Both the position numbers and the translations under genes were made by a program. A DNA stretch of 64,000 bases from Proales similis. Lineage: Eukaryota; Rotifera; Eurotatoria; Ploima; Proalidae. The DNA lies in assembly GCA_019059635.1 (NCBI GenBank), contig JAGVRJ010000003.1, positions 806,001 to 870,000 on the forward strand, written 5' to 3'. The notes beneath the pieces were generated by a model. It worked only from the letters and a program-made list of their open reading frames with translations, was not told where the DNA came from and did not search any database. This document shows, one piece after another, positions 21,692-32,303 of this stretch. Every line of letters starts with the position of its first letter. The first letter of the stretch is position 1.

Positions 21692-24088
21692 ATGATTAGA
21701 AATGGTGACTTTCTGAGTGACTATGAAACAATTGCAACGGCCTCTGCGTCTCCATCCTCTTCAGCCACGTCCAATCTAAACTACGCTACATCTGCGTCAA
21801 CGCCTGCCCGATTATCGCAGTCAATACAGAGCATCTTGCCCCCGTTGTTTGACGTGTTTGAATTTCAAAGTTCACAGCTGCCCAGCACGCTTGAGACAAA
21901 GCCTGACTTTGAATGCTCTCAAACGTTTGTCGATTTACCTCAGCAGCACCAACAACAACAGAATTCACCCAACGCTGAACGACAGCAACTAGTCTATCAA
22001 ACTCAAAGCGAATCCATTCAATCGATCAATCAGCAATTAAATCAGTCGGAGACAGTGAGTGCCAATGAGACGGGCAAAAGGGCGAAAAAACCGCGGTCGA
22101 ATGCGAACCGGACGAGAAACAAGGAGACAGCAGCTTCTAGAAAAAGAGCCCTGCCCAAAAACGACAATCAAAACTCGACAAACGAAATAAACAGTGAACA
22201 AAAATCAGCAGACACAGAAGTAAAAGAGAAGAAACGAACTGGCCGCAGGTCAAAGACATTGCCAGCGGCAGCTACCAAACTCATGAACGAATGGTACGAA
22301 GCGCATAGCGACAAGCCTTATCCGAAAGACGAAGAACGGCGTCAGATGGCCATTCTGGGCCAAATAAGCGAGAGCCAAGTGAAAGCTTGGTTCGCAAATA
22401 AACGCAATCGAACTTGCAACACACGATCTAAAGTTCGAACCCCAAGGACGCGAACCGAAAGTGAATTTTCCACGCTGCCAGACGCTTCGCAGCTTGTTCA
22501 AGCGGTCGGTCAGCAAAAGCCCGGCGATCTCAACGAGCAAGCCATCAAACTTATGAACAGCTCGCCGTGTCAAGCTCTCTTATCCGACAATCTCAGTCGA
22601 TATTCGAGTCTGTCGCCCGAAATTTCAAGCTTTGTCAACAACGAATGCAGCACAGGAATATACGGCGAGTTTAATAAACCGGAAGGCGAGACGAGCAATT
22701 CGATGGATGCTACAATAGGCCAGGGCGGCCAATTTTTGCTTCCAGCTCAAGAAATGTCTGTGTTCGTTCCCCAATCAATGCATGCGGCGAATCATTTGTA
22801 TCAAGTGTACGAAAGTGTAAATAGCACTGGAAGAAGCAACGGCGGTCTCGTTTACGGAGGCCAAAATCCATATCCAACCAGTAACATCTATCCGACAATT
22901 TTTAGCCCGATCTGCTCAGACACTTACATGAGCTGTCCAACAAATTTGATCAATTCGAGCAGGTTTTATCAATCCGACGAGTCACTTGTGCATCATCAGC
23001 CAAGCCAACAACGGCAGACCCAACAACAGCAACATCAGCAGCAGCAGAACCACCACCACCACCACCAGCAACAAGCTCGCTTTCAGAACAGCCAAGACCA
23101 AATAAACATGAGCTTTCATCAGCACAATTACTTTGATGACTCGGACAAAGTCGAGTCTAATCTAGCAAATGACGACTCGAATCTTTTAGATTTCAGTATC
23201 AACTACGTTCCTAGCAACATAGACCTGTCTGCAATACAATCGCTTCCACCACAACCACAGCACCATAATCATCATCATCATCACCATCAGCAGCAGCAGC
23301 AGCAGCAAGCCCAAATGGTTAGTTGTGGACTGACACAATCTGTTGAGTACGCTCAAAATCCAATGGGCCAACTTGGCGAAAAAGGCGGCGGTGAGAGCTT
23401 CCTAATGAATGAGATTGCAAATCGAAAATTTGAATTTAACATCGACTCGTTCGTGCAAGAGCCGATGCATTTTACAAGCAACCTAAAGCCGAGCCAGTTT
23501 TATATGAGTCGGGCAGCGTCCATGGAAGCCGATTATCTCAACGAGGCCTACTTGCAAGGAGTTCAGCCGAAAATAATTCAGACCAACGACTTTGAATTAG
23601 ACGTGAGCACCAGCGACGAGCTGAGAGGATGCAATTTTTTGAACTCATCGCTGGGTTCGACCATCTCCTCGCCTGAGTCGTTAAATGCTCAGCAAGTGTC
23701 TCACGGAGGCCAGTTCATACAGTCGCGGATGAATCAGGACTCGATCGGCTGCTATGGTGAATTGCAAAGCTCAATCGGATTGGGCCAAATACCCGCCGAC
23801 ACTCGTTTCACTGACTCCAAGGCCAAAGAGTGGTGCATTAACTCTCATCCTCGCCTATCAAACACACTGCTCAACTGTCAGGCTAATATGCAGTCCTCAA
23901 ACATCTCAATTGAGTCAGCAGTTCTTCATTCGGACCAAGCGGACTTGACCGATCCGGCGCACGAGGCCATGATTTCAGTTGACACGGCGATCGGCGATTC
24001 GCTTGAAGCCGCCAATGCAGAAATCGGCTTGTTTGCGGACATAAACGAGGCGCTTTTACAAGTAAACACCGTACAGCCGAGCATTTGA
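21692..24088 (+). CDS. TALE-class homeobox transcription factor, divergent
   Basis: Nuclear DNA-binding protein. One uninterrupted exon from ATG 21692, 798 residues; the frame is open upstream but without an ATG. The homeodomain lies at about residues 180-243. It has the three-residue loop extension of TALE proteins (KPYP in the loop) and aligns residue for residue with Meis-type domains from the helix-1 Trp (MNEWYEAH) to helix 3 (QVKAWFANKRNR). Helix 3 is unusual: position 50 is Ala, as in Iroquois proteins, and the usual NARRR end is NKRNR. No Meis, PBC or Iroquois box was recognised. Polybasic runs precede the domain. The rest is Ser/Gln-rich with Gln/His tracts (about 23000-23070 and 23255-23310), probably activation regions. 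The subfamily is uncertain. Confidence 0.82.
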   Translation: MIRNGDFLSDYETIATASASPSSSATSNLNYATSASTPARLSQSIQSILPPLFDVFEFQSSQLPSTLETKPDFECSQTFVDLPQQHQQQQNSPNAERQQLVYQTQSESIQSINQQLNQSETVSANETGKRAKKPRSNANRTRNKETAASRKRALPKNDNQNSTNEINSEQKSADTEVKEKKRTGRRSKTLPAAATKLMNEWYEAHSDKPYPKDEERRQMAILGQISESQVKAWFANKRNRTCNTRSKVRTPRTRTESEFSTLPDASQLVQAVGQQKPGDLNEQAIKLMNSSPCQALLSDNLSRYSSLSPEISSFVNNECSTGIYGEFNKPEGETSNSMDATIGQGGQFLLPAQEMSVFVPQSMHAANHLYQVYESVNSTGRSNGGLVYGGQNPYPTSNIYPTIFSPICSDTYMSCPTNLINSSRFYQSDESLVHHQPSQQRQTQQQQHQQQQNHHHHHQQQARFQNSQDQINMSFHQHNYFDDSDKVESNLANDDSNLLDFSINYVPSNIDLSAIQSLPPQPQHHNHHHHHHQQQQQQQAQMVSCGLTQSVEYAQNPMGQLGEKGGGESFLMNEIANRKFEFNIDSFVQEPMHFTSNLKPSQFYMSRAASMEADYLNEAYLQGVQPKIIQTNDFELDVSTSDELRGCNFLNSSLGSTISSPESLNAQQVSHGGQFIQSRMNQDSIGCYGELQSSIGLGQIPADTRFTDSKAKEWCINSHPRLSNTLLNCQANMQSSNISIESAVLHSDQADLTDPAHEAMISVDTAIGDSLEAANAEIGLFADINEALLQVNTVQPSI

Positions 24089-24955
24089 GCAGCAGCACTA
24101 CACCACTCCAAAGTGTAAATAGAGGGACTGAAGAGCTGTTCGGCGCCAGGCGCGCTTTAATCAGCTGGAGCTGGACAGCCTTGTTGTTGTTACCGTCCTC
24201 TCCCTTCCACATCTCCTCGCTCATAGACCTCATCCATCCAAAAAAAAAGCTTAATTTATGCTATTTATTTACCTTAATTTGTAAAACAATATCCAAACTG
24301 TAACTTATTTGCGTTCGCCGTGGCCTTTTCAGACACTTTGTCGGTTTTCACGACGCTGTTCTAATCGGCGCGGCGAGCGTCTGTACCGAGAGAAATTCCG
24401 AAGATGTAACGATAAAGACGTACAAATATTGAAGAAGAGAGACCAACCGATGTCAAAGAGTCGGTTATTATTTAATTGGCCTTGTTTCTAGTTTTTCATT
24501 TCTAAAAGCTTTGTCTATTCTGAGTGCGTGTTCATGCCTGCATCTGTTTGCTTGTTTCTGTCTGCCTCTCTGTTCACCAGTCACGTTCTTAGTTTGCTTG
24601 AGTGTATGCGTGAGGCTGAATGCTTGTTGGTTTTGTTCAGTTTTGGCTGTTTGCTGGTTTTTTGTTTTTAATTTGCCACTCGATCTGCCACCGGCAGGTC
24701 TAGAGTCACTATCTATAGATCAATTCTATTTTTAGTTCACTTGCCCGACCGTTGCTTAATTATTAATAAAAAAAAAAGAATGGCCAATCCGAAGAAGAAG
24801 AGCAAAAGCAAAAATAGTATATTAGGTCTGAATGATGCACAGTTTGTGTTTATTTGCTTTTTATTTGTAGGCCAATGATCTAATTAGAATAAGAAGAAGA
24901 ACAACAAAAAAGCCAATAACAGGATGGTTTAAGTACAGGTAAAGGCCGGCTTCGA
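24089..24955. other. convergent 3' flank of homeobox and LRR genes
   Basis: About 870 bp without coding sequence. Plus-strand AATAAA near 24764 (followed by an A-run) fits the homeobox gene; minus-strand AATAAA near 24853-24848 fits the LRR gene. The homeobox 3' UTR would be about 700 nt, the longest in the window. Confidence 0.5.
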
Positions 24956-26626
24956 TTAGGACAAGAGGAAAACAGCTGAGATGGTGAGAAAAACTGAGAA
25001 GGAGCTGCTCGAATGATCTACAGCGCGGGCCACTTGCTCAGGCCGGATTGTGGTTGGGATCGGTTCGGGATTCGGTTCTACTTTGTCTTTACTTGGCTCT
25101 ATTGTTGAGTTGTTTTCAGAGTGTACTACGGTACTAGTCGAAAGAGAATCGGTGCGATCAGTGACAGCCTCCTCTGTTGTGGATGAACGGGTCGACGATC
25201 GACTGGGGCTGATCCAAGTTGCTTTGGTGCTAGATTTCACTGGCAGTGCTTCACATTTGTATCTCGACTGTCGTTCACAATATTCATCTATTTGGCTCAG
25301 GCTGCTGACAGAGTAGTCGTCGCAGACGAAATATTTCGATTCAAATACAAACTCGTCCTTGCGACAACTGGCCTCCATCTGAACGAGCTTATTCGAACGG
25401 CTAACTTCGCAATCGCAGTCGAGCAAAATGAAGTCTTCTGTGAGGCCAGAGTCAATAATCGTGTAGTTCAGCTGAGTTGATCTAAAGATGGGTTTGGACA
25501 GGCTCGATATGTTCTGGCTGTTGTTTCTGGCTGCCGATAAATAGCCGAGCGCCATTTGACGCAACACACACGCGCTCACGCGTCGAAGTAGATTACTGCT
25601 GAGGTCGATCTCGCGAACATTGGCGAACGTGGAACTTTTCGAGCAGAACGCCTTGAAAGCCAATTCGTCGATAAGGTTTCCTCTTAAATTAATCAAGCCG
25701 ATCGGCCTCGTGTTCTTGCGGCGATCGAACGCAAAATCATCTACTTTGGCGATGAATTGACTGGACAGGTCGAGAAAATCGAGTTGTTCAAGAGTGTAAA
25801 ATATGCGTGACGGGATGTGTCTGAGGCGATTGTTCTGCAGATCAAGATGTCTGAGATGAATCAAATTGGCGAATGAGTACTCGGCAATTGCTGATATTTG
25901 ATTGTGTCCCAAATCGAGCCATTCTAGCTTAACCAAATGTTCAAGTGAGCTTTCAGTTATCTGCTTCAGACGATTATGCCTCAGACTGAGATACTTAAGG
26001 CTGACCGGGAGTAAGGGCTTGTTTGAAAATAAGTCTTGCATCGAATCGATCTCGTTCCATTCGACGTGCAGCTCCTTTATCTTCAACGAGGACAAGTCAG
26101 GCAGATTGTACAAGCGATTGTAGGCCAATCGAAGACTCTCCAGTGTCGATAGTTTAGTCAAGGCCAAACTTAACCGGCTCGTTTCTAGCTCGCCTAAGAA
26201 ATTGCCGTTCAAATTCAGACTTGAAAGAGTCTCTTCGATCGGCTCAAATGTGTTTGCGTACAAATAACGAAGTTGATTGTAACTCAGGTCGAGCTGTTCG
26301 AGTCGACGCACATCTCTGAATGCGAAAGGTGAAAGCTTGAAGAGGCGATTACGACTGATGTCAAACTTGAACAAGTCGAGATAAGCGAGTCGATCGTCAG
26401 GGATCATCAGAATTAAATTATTTGCGAGCGATAGAGTTGCATTCATTGATAGCTCGTGTTGGTTTATGTTGCGTTTAGGAAACATGCCGAGCTGACCACT
26501 GCCCCTTGTCGGGCAAATTACTTCATTCTTGAGGCAATCACAGCCAATAAACATGCAGGACTCAGTTTGACTCAAGCTGGCCAATGTGACCAAAAGTGCC
26601 AACTTTAGAATGGCGATGCGTGACAT
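24956..26626 (-). CDS. GPI-anchored LRR surface protein, paralogue 1
   Basis: Secreted or membrane-bound extracellular LRR protein; such proteins usually mediate adhesion or neural wiring. Single exon, ATG at 26626, 556 residues. It has a signal peptide (ILKLALLVTLASLSQTES), an N-terminal cysteine cap CMFIGCDC, about 12 LRRs of the 24-residue extracellular type (for example LEQLDLSYNQLRYLYANTF, LEWLDLGHNQISAIAEYSF), a C-terminal cap with LDCDCEVSR, a Ser/Thr-rich stalk, and a hydrophobic C-terminus (FSVFLTISAVFLLS) with no cytosolic tail, which suggests a GPI anchor. It shares cap cysteines, the FAFDRR element and exon structure with the gene at 28888-30636; the two are tandem duplicates. A specific family such as connectin or chaoptin cannot be assigned. 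Confidence 0.85.
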   Translation of the reverse strand: MSRIAILKLALLVTLASLSQTESCMFIGCDCLKNEVICPTRGSGQLGMFPKRNINQHELSMNATLSLANNLILMIPDDRLAYLDLFKFDISRNRLFKLSPFAFRDVRRLEQLDLSYNQLRYLYANTFEPIEETLSSLNLNGNFLGELETSRLSLALTKLSTLESLRLAYNRLYNLPDLSSLKIKELHVEWNEIDSMQDLFSNKPLLPVSLKYLSLRHNRLKQITESSLEHLVKLEWLDLGHNQISAIAEYSFANLIHLRHLDLQNNRLRHIPSRIFYTLEQLDFLDLSSQFIAKVDDFAFDRRKNTRPIGLINLRGNLIDELAFKAFCSKSSTFANVREIDLSSNLLRRVSACVLRQMALGYLSAARNNSQNISSLSKPIFRSTQLNYTIIDSGLTEDFILLDCDCEVSRSNKLVQMEASCRKDEFVFESKYFVCDDYSVSSLSQIDEYCERQSRYKCEALPVKSSTKATWISPSRSSTRSSTTEEAVTDRTDSLSTSTVVHSENNSTIEPSKDKVEPNPEPIPTTIRPEQVARAVDHSSSSFSVFLTISAVFLLS

Positions 26627-28778
26627 CCTCTTTAGACGACTGGCATCAATTTGAAACTGTTATCATCTCAACTGTGTGACATGGCTGATCAATGAGGGCA
26701 AGATTCTACTTGTGCCTTATCTACTGCCGAATAAAGATTACATAAGAACAGAGCGTTAGTTTTCGATTTTCAAAATGAGCTGAAAGCATGCGCCAGAAGC
26801 TGGCACTAATGTAAGCTTGGCGAGGAGCAAGCGAGTGTGTGATGAGTTAAGCGCACAAAGAGCTTGGAAATTGAGCGTTTCTCTACTCCTAAGTTGCCAA
26901 ATACGAAGCGAGCGTTCATTCTTTTGTTTGCTCAGCAGTGCTCAATCTTACGCATAAGCGCGATCGAATAAAAAACATCAGCGCCACCAATAAAAGAAGT
27001 GAAAGAAATGGATACAATATTGGCAAGATGGTGATGATGATGATCATCATCATCAATATTGCATCACATTCACCGTTTCTATTCCAACAATCTTCTCCGT
27101 TTCTGTTACATATTCTCGTTCAGATGGATGTTGAATGAACAATGGTCCAGGCGCTTGTTAGCTTGTTCAGGAGTGAGCGATGCCCAAATATTTACTGACG
27201 AGCATTTTGATATTTAGGCAGGCGCGCCCAAAAACTCAATTGTGCGTCGGATTGAATAGAGCGTTAGCTCTCGCCCTCTCGTCCCTTTCAGTCCCAGTCT
27301 CGGTCCGAAAAAAATAAATGCTCCTGAAAATTCATGAGTCGGCGGGTGCAGGCAGGCAGGCAGGCAATTAATTTGCCAAGATGTGTATGTGGCATCCAAA
27401 GGTTAATCGCATTTCTTAATAAATGAATTATTTTCAATAGACTGGCAAAATAAACTGCGTCCGTCCTCTGCTCGTCGGCAACCGTGCCTAGCTCCTTAAC
27501 GGAACGTTTTGCTCTTGTAACTCAAACAAGGCTCGCATATCGCTCGATCGGCATTCATGGCCACCGTTTATTCTATCCAGCTCAGCACTTCATAAACAAA
27601 CATGCGTGCCCGCAACTTGCGCGCCGCCACAACCACCTCAGCCGACACTCTGTAGCGCCGTATTCTCTAATTCGTTTCTATTTATGCCTTTTGATTACTC
27701 GGCTGGAAGCTTTTGAATTCTTGTTTGCTCGAGCCCACAAAAGAGATTATTGCTGCATGGGCCAACATTCCGACGCGTTTCTCCATTCTACTTGGCGTGA
27801 TATCAGCTGCGAGCTCGATAATCGTTGGCGGCTTCCGACCTCTAAAAATTGATTTATTGAGACCAGGTTTAATTCGAGGTTCCATCGTTCGGTTCCTGCC
27901 CAACTGTTCAATTCATCTCTTTGAGAAATTTTTCGGAATTAAAATCTGCTGTCGAAAGCTTATTCCGAATCCGAAACGTATTGATAAGATGGAAGAAACG
28001 AAAACTTGCTAGACACTGTTCTCCGATTTATTCTGCGATCACCTTCTGGCTCGACAACATAAAGAGAAAATTCAAATTCAAGAGAGAGATAGAGAGAGAC
28101 AGAAGAGAGTAGATCGGATGAGGAAGAGAGATAGATAGAGAAAGCTTGAGCAAGAGGAAAGCAGTCGATAAGAACGAAAACTGTCCAAAGGACAGCACTC
28201 AGGCCGGCTCGAGGATCAAGTCAAACTGTTCGACTGAATCTCTGCTTTTTTTGTTCTTGGCTTCCAATTGTTTACAATTTGCTCGCTCTTCTGTCGCTCT
28301 TTCTTCCTTCCTTTTGCGGTCGATTTATCCGTTTGTGATTGGTGTCATCAATTTTTTTGCATGCGTGTGTGCGTGGCCGGTTCGCTTCTTACATTTCCGT
28401 TCTAATACTTTTAGCTTACTTTTTGTTATTTGCTTCAAATCGGCGAATCGTCGTCCAACGTTCTAATTTATATTGCTTACTAACGATGCTCTCTCGAACC
28501 GAATGTGACGCTGATGACCGATGACGCTTGTTGCTTAGTTGTTGCTTGTTTTCTCCAATAAATAATAAAATTCGAACGAGCTGGTTCAAACAACAAAAGT
28601 GTGTAGGAAACGAAAAGCGAAATCTTGTCTTTGTTAAAGATGATCAATCAATCAACCAAGAAGAAGAAGAAGAAAAGAAGGAAAATAAAAGCTGAAATAA
28701 TTCGACAAACAGACAAACGGAAAGAAGAAATAAACTAGCTTCTTCATATAATCGATGTGAATAACGGTGGTTTAAATC

Positions 28779-28812
<34 letters not shown>

Positions 28813-28887
28813 TATCCATATAAGTTCGTTTATGTGTGTATATGTGTGCTGTATTTAGTTTTAGGTCGACGAACAGAGCGAATATGT
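26627..28887. other. intergenic between the two LRR paralogues
   Basis: About 2.26 kb with no secure gene. It contains a (GGCA)n run at 27347-27365, GA-rich stretches near 28080-28140, and a (GAT)n run. Two mutually antisense ORFs at 27682-27885 (minus, 67 codons from ATG) and 27713-28012 (plus) are the only coding candidates; neither is recognised. It must hold the promoter of LRR paralogue 1 and the 3' UTR of paralogue 2. Confidence 0.45.
28779..28812. repeat. (GAT)n microsatellite
   Basis: About eleven perfect GAT units just downstream of LRR paralogue 2, probably within its 3' UTR or flank. Confidence 0.95.
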
Positions 28888-30636
28888 CTAAAGCAGGGAA
28901 GCGATCGAGCTAAAGCTCAAACTGACCGTAGATAATAAAGCGAGTGAGCAGAAGCGGGACACGAGACCGCCGTGAAAATTATGTGTAGAGAACGAGCCAC
29001 TTCGAATCGGAGACTTGGGCTGAAGCGTCACTCGACCGCCTGATGACTTGTCTCCGGCACTAGGCGGCACGTCACCGGCCCGTCGAGTGCTTGTCTCGGT
29101 TCGCACTCCGTCGTTGATCATCGACTCCGGAGTATTATTGAACTCGTTATTGAAATCATCTATGTCGTCCTTGTCCGGCGCGCGGCTAGAGGCAGCCGAC
29201 TGGGCCGGATCAAAGTCCGGCGAGTCATTCTCACAGTTGAACTCTTGCCTGGCGTCGCATTCGCGCTCAATATCGGCGCGACTCATTTCGTAGTCTTCTT
29301 TGCACTTGTAAATTTTCAATTCGGTCATGATGCCCAAATACTGGCATTTGCCGTTTAGATCGACTAGTTTGCCGGCGCGCGTCACATCGCAGCTGCATTC
29401 AAGTCTGACCGACACTTTGTCCGCGTCGGTGACTTTAAACGAGACCACCGGCTTGGTGGTCTCTTGTCGCGCATGCTTTTCTACGCCTCGCGCCATCTGC
29501 AAAAACAAGCACGGCTGCAGTGACGGCAAGCGGTTGAGCGCCAAGTCGATGCCGTGCACGTTCGCATAGCGATTCGAACTGTTGCGAGAGCAGAACGCCC
29601 TGCTCGAAATGCGCTCTATTTTGTTCTGGCTGAGGTCGAGAGTTTTTATGGACTCGTCGTTCGACCTTCGATCAAAAGCGAAACTATCGATGTAGTCAAG
29701 CACACGCGACTGGCCGGCCAGATCAAGCCGCTTGAGTTGAACCAGCGGGTAAATGGCTGCGCTCGGTATTTTGCTCATGCTGTTCTTGGCCAGGTTGAGT
29801 GAGACCAAGCTGGTTAGATCGGCGAAGGCCATTGCGCTTATTGAAGCAATTTTGTTCGACTGCAAACTCAAGTACTTGAGCGAGTGAAGACCGACGAAAG
29901 TGTAATCGTCAATCTGCTCAAGTAGATTGTTATCAAGAGCCAGTGCGCGTAAATTCTTCGACAGAAATGAACGCTTGGAGACTGGATCAATCAAGGTCTT
30001 GATTAGGTTTCTCTCCAACGAGAGATCCTCGACCGGCAGATGGGATATGTCCGGTATTTGAGTGAGGCCGTTGTCGTTGAGACTAAGGGCTCGTAGACGC
30101 GTAAGCGGTGCTAGCGCTTCTGTTAGCTCTCCTCTTTCAACTGCTTGGCCAAGACGATTGGACTGTAGACGTAGAACAACCAATGTCTGATTCATGTGCG
30201 CAAACGCGCCAGGACTCACTGCTTGAAGTTGATTCTTTGACAAGTCGATCGACTCTACGCCGCCGGCTCCAGCAAACGCATCCGAACTGACGCGAACGAG
30301 CCGATTTTGGCCCATGTCGATGCTGTACACCGTTAAGGCCGTGAACGCATGCGGTGGTATGTCGTTTATTTCATTCTCGGACATGTCTACGATCGATATG
30401 GGAATCTCGCTGAATCCGAGCGATCGATCGCGTATGGGAAATGTGCGCAGCGGCTCAGAGCCGGCGCACGTCAGCTCAACTGTCTTCTCCTCTTGCTCGT
30501 TGCCGTACGAGTCGACATCACAGTGACATCCGATGAATATACAGTTGTTTGACGAATAGGCAGACGCGAATAGCAGCCAGCAGGCGAGCAGCAGAAGCGT
30601 CCTTCGCCTATTCGACGCTTTAATTGTTTGACTCAT
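28888..30636 (-). CDS. GPI-anchored LRR surface protein, paralogue 2
   Basis: Single exon, ATG at 30636, 582 residues. Same plan as the gene at 24956-26626: signal peptide (TLLLLACWLLFASAY), cap cysteines CIFIGCHC, about 12 extracellular LRRs (for example LKYLSLQSNKIASISAMAF, LVSLNLAKNSMSKIPSAAI), the shared FAFDRR element, the AFCSRNSSNRYANV segment, C-terminal cap ECSCDVTRAGKLVDLNG, an Asp/Ser-rich stalk, and a hydrophobic end (ALLSTVSLSFSSIASLL) suggesting a GPI anchor. The two paralogues are clearly related but well diverged, so the duplication is old. About 11.8 kb of non-coding DNA lies upstream, which suggests complex regulation. Confidence 0.86.
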   Translation of the reverse strand: MSQTIKASNRRRTLLLLACWLLFASAYSSNNCIFIGCHCDVDSYGNEQEEKTVELTCAGSEPLRTFPIRDRSLGFSEIPISIVDMSENEINDIPPHAFTALTVYSIDMGQNRLVRVSSDAFAGAGGVESIDLSKNQLQAVSPGAFAHMNQTLVVLRLQSNRLGQAVERGELTEALAPLTRLRALSLNDNGLTQIPDISHLPVEDLSLERNLIKTLIDPVSKRSFLSKNLRALALDNNLLEQIDDYTFVGLHSLKYLSLQSNKIASISAMAFADLTSLVSLNLAKNSMSKIPSAAIYPLVQLKRLDLAGQSRVLDYIDSFAFDRRSNDESIKTLDLSQNKIERISSRAFCSRNSSNRYANVHGIDLALNRLPSLQPCLFLQMARGVEKHARQETTKPVVSFKVTDADKVSVRLECSCDVTRAGKLVDLNGKCQYLGIMTELKIYKCKEDYEMSRADIERECDARQEFNCENDSPDFDPAQSAASSRAPDKDDIDDFNNEFNNTPESMINDGVRTETSTRRAGDVPPSAGDKSSGGRVTLQPKSPIRSGSFSTHNFHGGLVSRFCSLALLSTVSLSFSSIASLL

Positions 30637-32284
30637 TTGAACGCGGCTTATGAATCAGAGCACGGCGATTGACAACAGCAGCTCTGTCTGTTGCTTAGAA
30701 TAGAAAATCTCTGAACCAGACGATCTAAATATTGAAGACAATTGGCAAAATTAAAAGAGCGAATCATGTGCGCGTTCATTTGTCGAAATCGCGCATTCAA
30801 GTGGCCGCTTGATGCAATCGCACCAAATCAAAGCCTAATTAAACGCACTGTGCAACTGGTCATGCAAGTCAATGGGGGCGTTAATTGAAAGGCACGCTCG
30901 AATTTCTTGCTGACCGATTATGATCGGCATAGGTTAGATTGAACTAATTAATTTGCTCGGAAAAGGAGATGGTGCCAAAGGGCGCTTGCAATCAGGGGCC
31001 GTGAGTAGCCGCTAGCAAGGCCCAGTAACAGTCGCCGCAGCCACTACCGCAGCGAGCTGGCTGCTATTTAGCGGCGCCGGCATGCTTCTAATTAGAGGCT
31101 CGCCTTTCCAATGGCTCTTGGTTCGATTAGCTCACACAAGTCTGATTGCATATTTCACAAGTGGCTCGCGTTTCTTGCGTAATCATTAGATCACCAAAAC
31201 GCACATACTCTTTTCCTGACCGGGCTCGGCTTACTCACTCGTTCATTCTGGTTCGCACTGCACTTGGCTCGTTTCTCAATTTCTCTCTTCAATCTTTTAC
31301 AAAACTGGCCTTTTTATTCTCGCTTGCATCAATGGCATCAGACGCACGTGCAATTCACAATGCAGCAAATACAAAACAAAGTAGCGGCCCATGATGATCA
31401 GAGTGTGTGTGTGAGAGAGAGAGAGAGAATAAAAGTAGAGGCGAGTAGAGGTCTAAATCGAATTGTGCTTGTTCGAACAGAAACTGGGCGGAGCACGGCC
31501 ATAAAGATCGCTCGGACTAAACAAGAATCTAATTTATTCGTTTTTTATGTTACGCGACCATTTTGAGGCACCAGGCCGTGATGACGCTAGCCATGGACTT
31601 TTTTTTTATTTGAATAAAGTGATTCATTTCAAGAGAGTTAGCGAGCGAAAGAGAGAGAGAGAGCAAGCAAGCTAGCGCATTATCTGGAAAAAATAAAGAA
31701 ACGAATCGGAGAGGGAGGACACTCGACCGACTCGACCGAGTGAATATTAATGAATTGGCGAGGGAATAACAATAAAAAAATGAAGAAAAAAAAAAAGAAA
31801 AGAGTTGGCACGAGGACTGATGCCGATGAGTTAAATGTGGCTTGTAAGCGCGTCCATGAGTTGACGACTAAACGAGATGCTCAATGAGGCTTTTACGCAA
31901 TCGAGGCTCTTTATTTACGACTGCTTGCTTATCATCATCATCCCAACACAATTAAGCGGCAAGTTTTTGAGTGAAGCTGCGATAAGCTGCCCTCTCACAT
32001 GAAGTATTTATCTTCTTGACGTTATGAGACTGCCGCCGCCTAAACAACGCGCGCACACGAGAGAGTCAGCACAGAGAAGCAGAAAGCGGGCGCAGAGCGA
32101 AAGAAGCGTCTTTGCCTTATTCGATTGAATGCCACAAGGCAGCAATAAGCATTTGAAACAATTTGCATCCATAATCGAACAATTCCGACTCGCACTCGAT
32201 CTATGCGCCTCTGACTTAAGTCATCTTGACCGAGCATCAAACTCACCCGCCTCTCCCTCTCCCGTTCTATTGTGTACTCACTCG

Positions 32285-32303
32285 CACACACACACACACA
32301 CAC
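32285..32303. repeat. (AC)n microsatellite
   Basis: Perfect AC dinucleotide run inside the gene desert. Confidence 0.95.
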
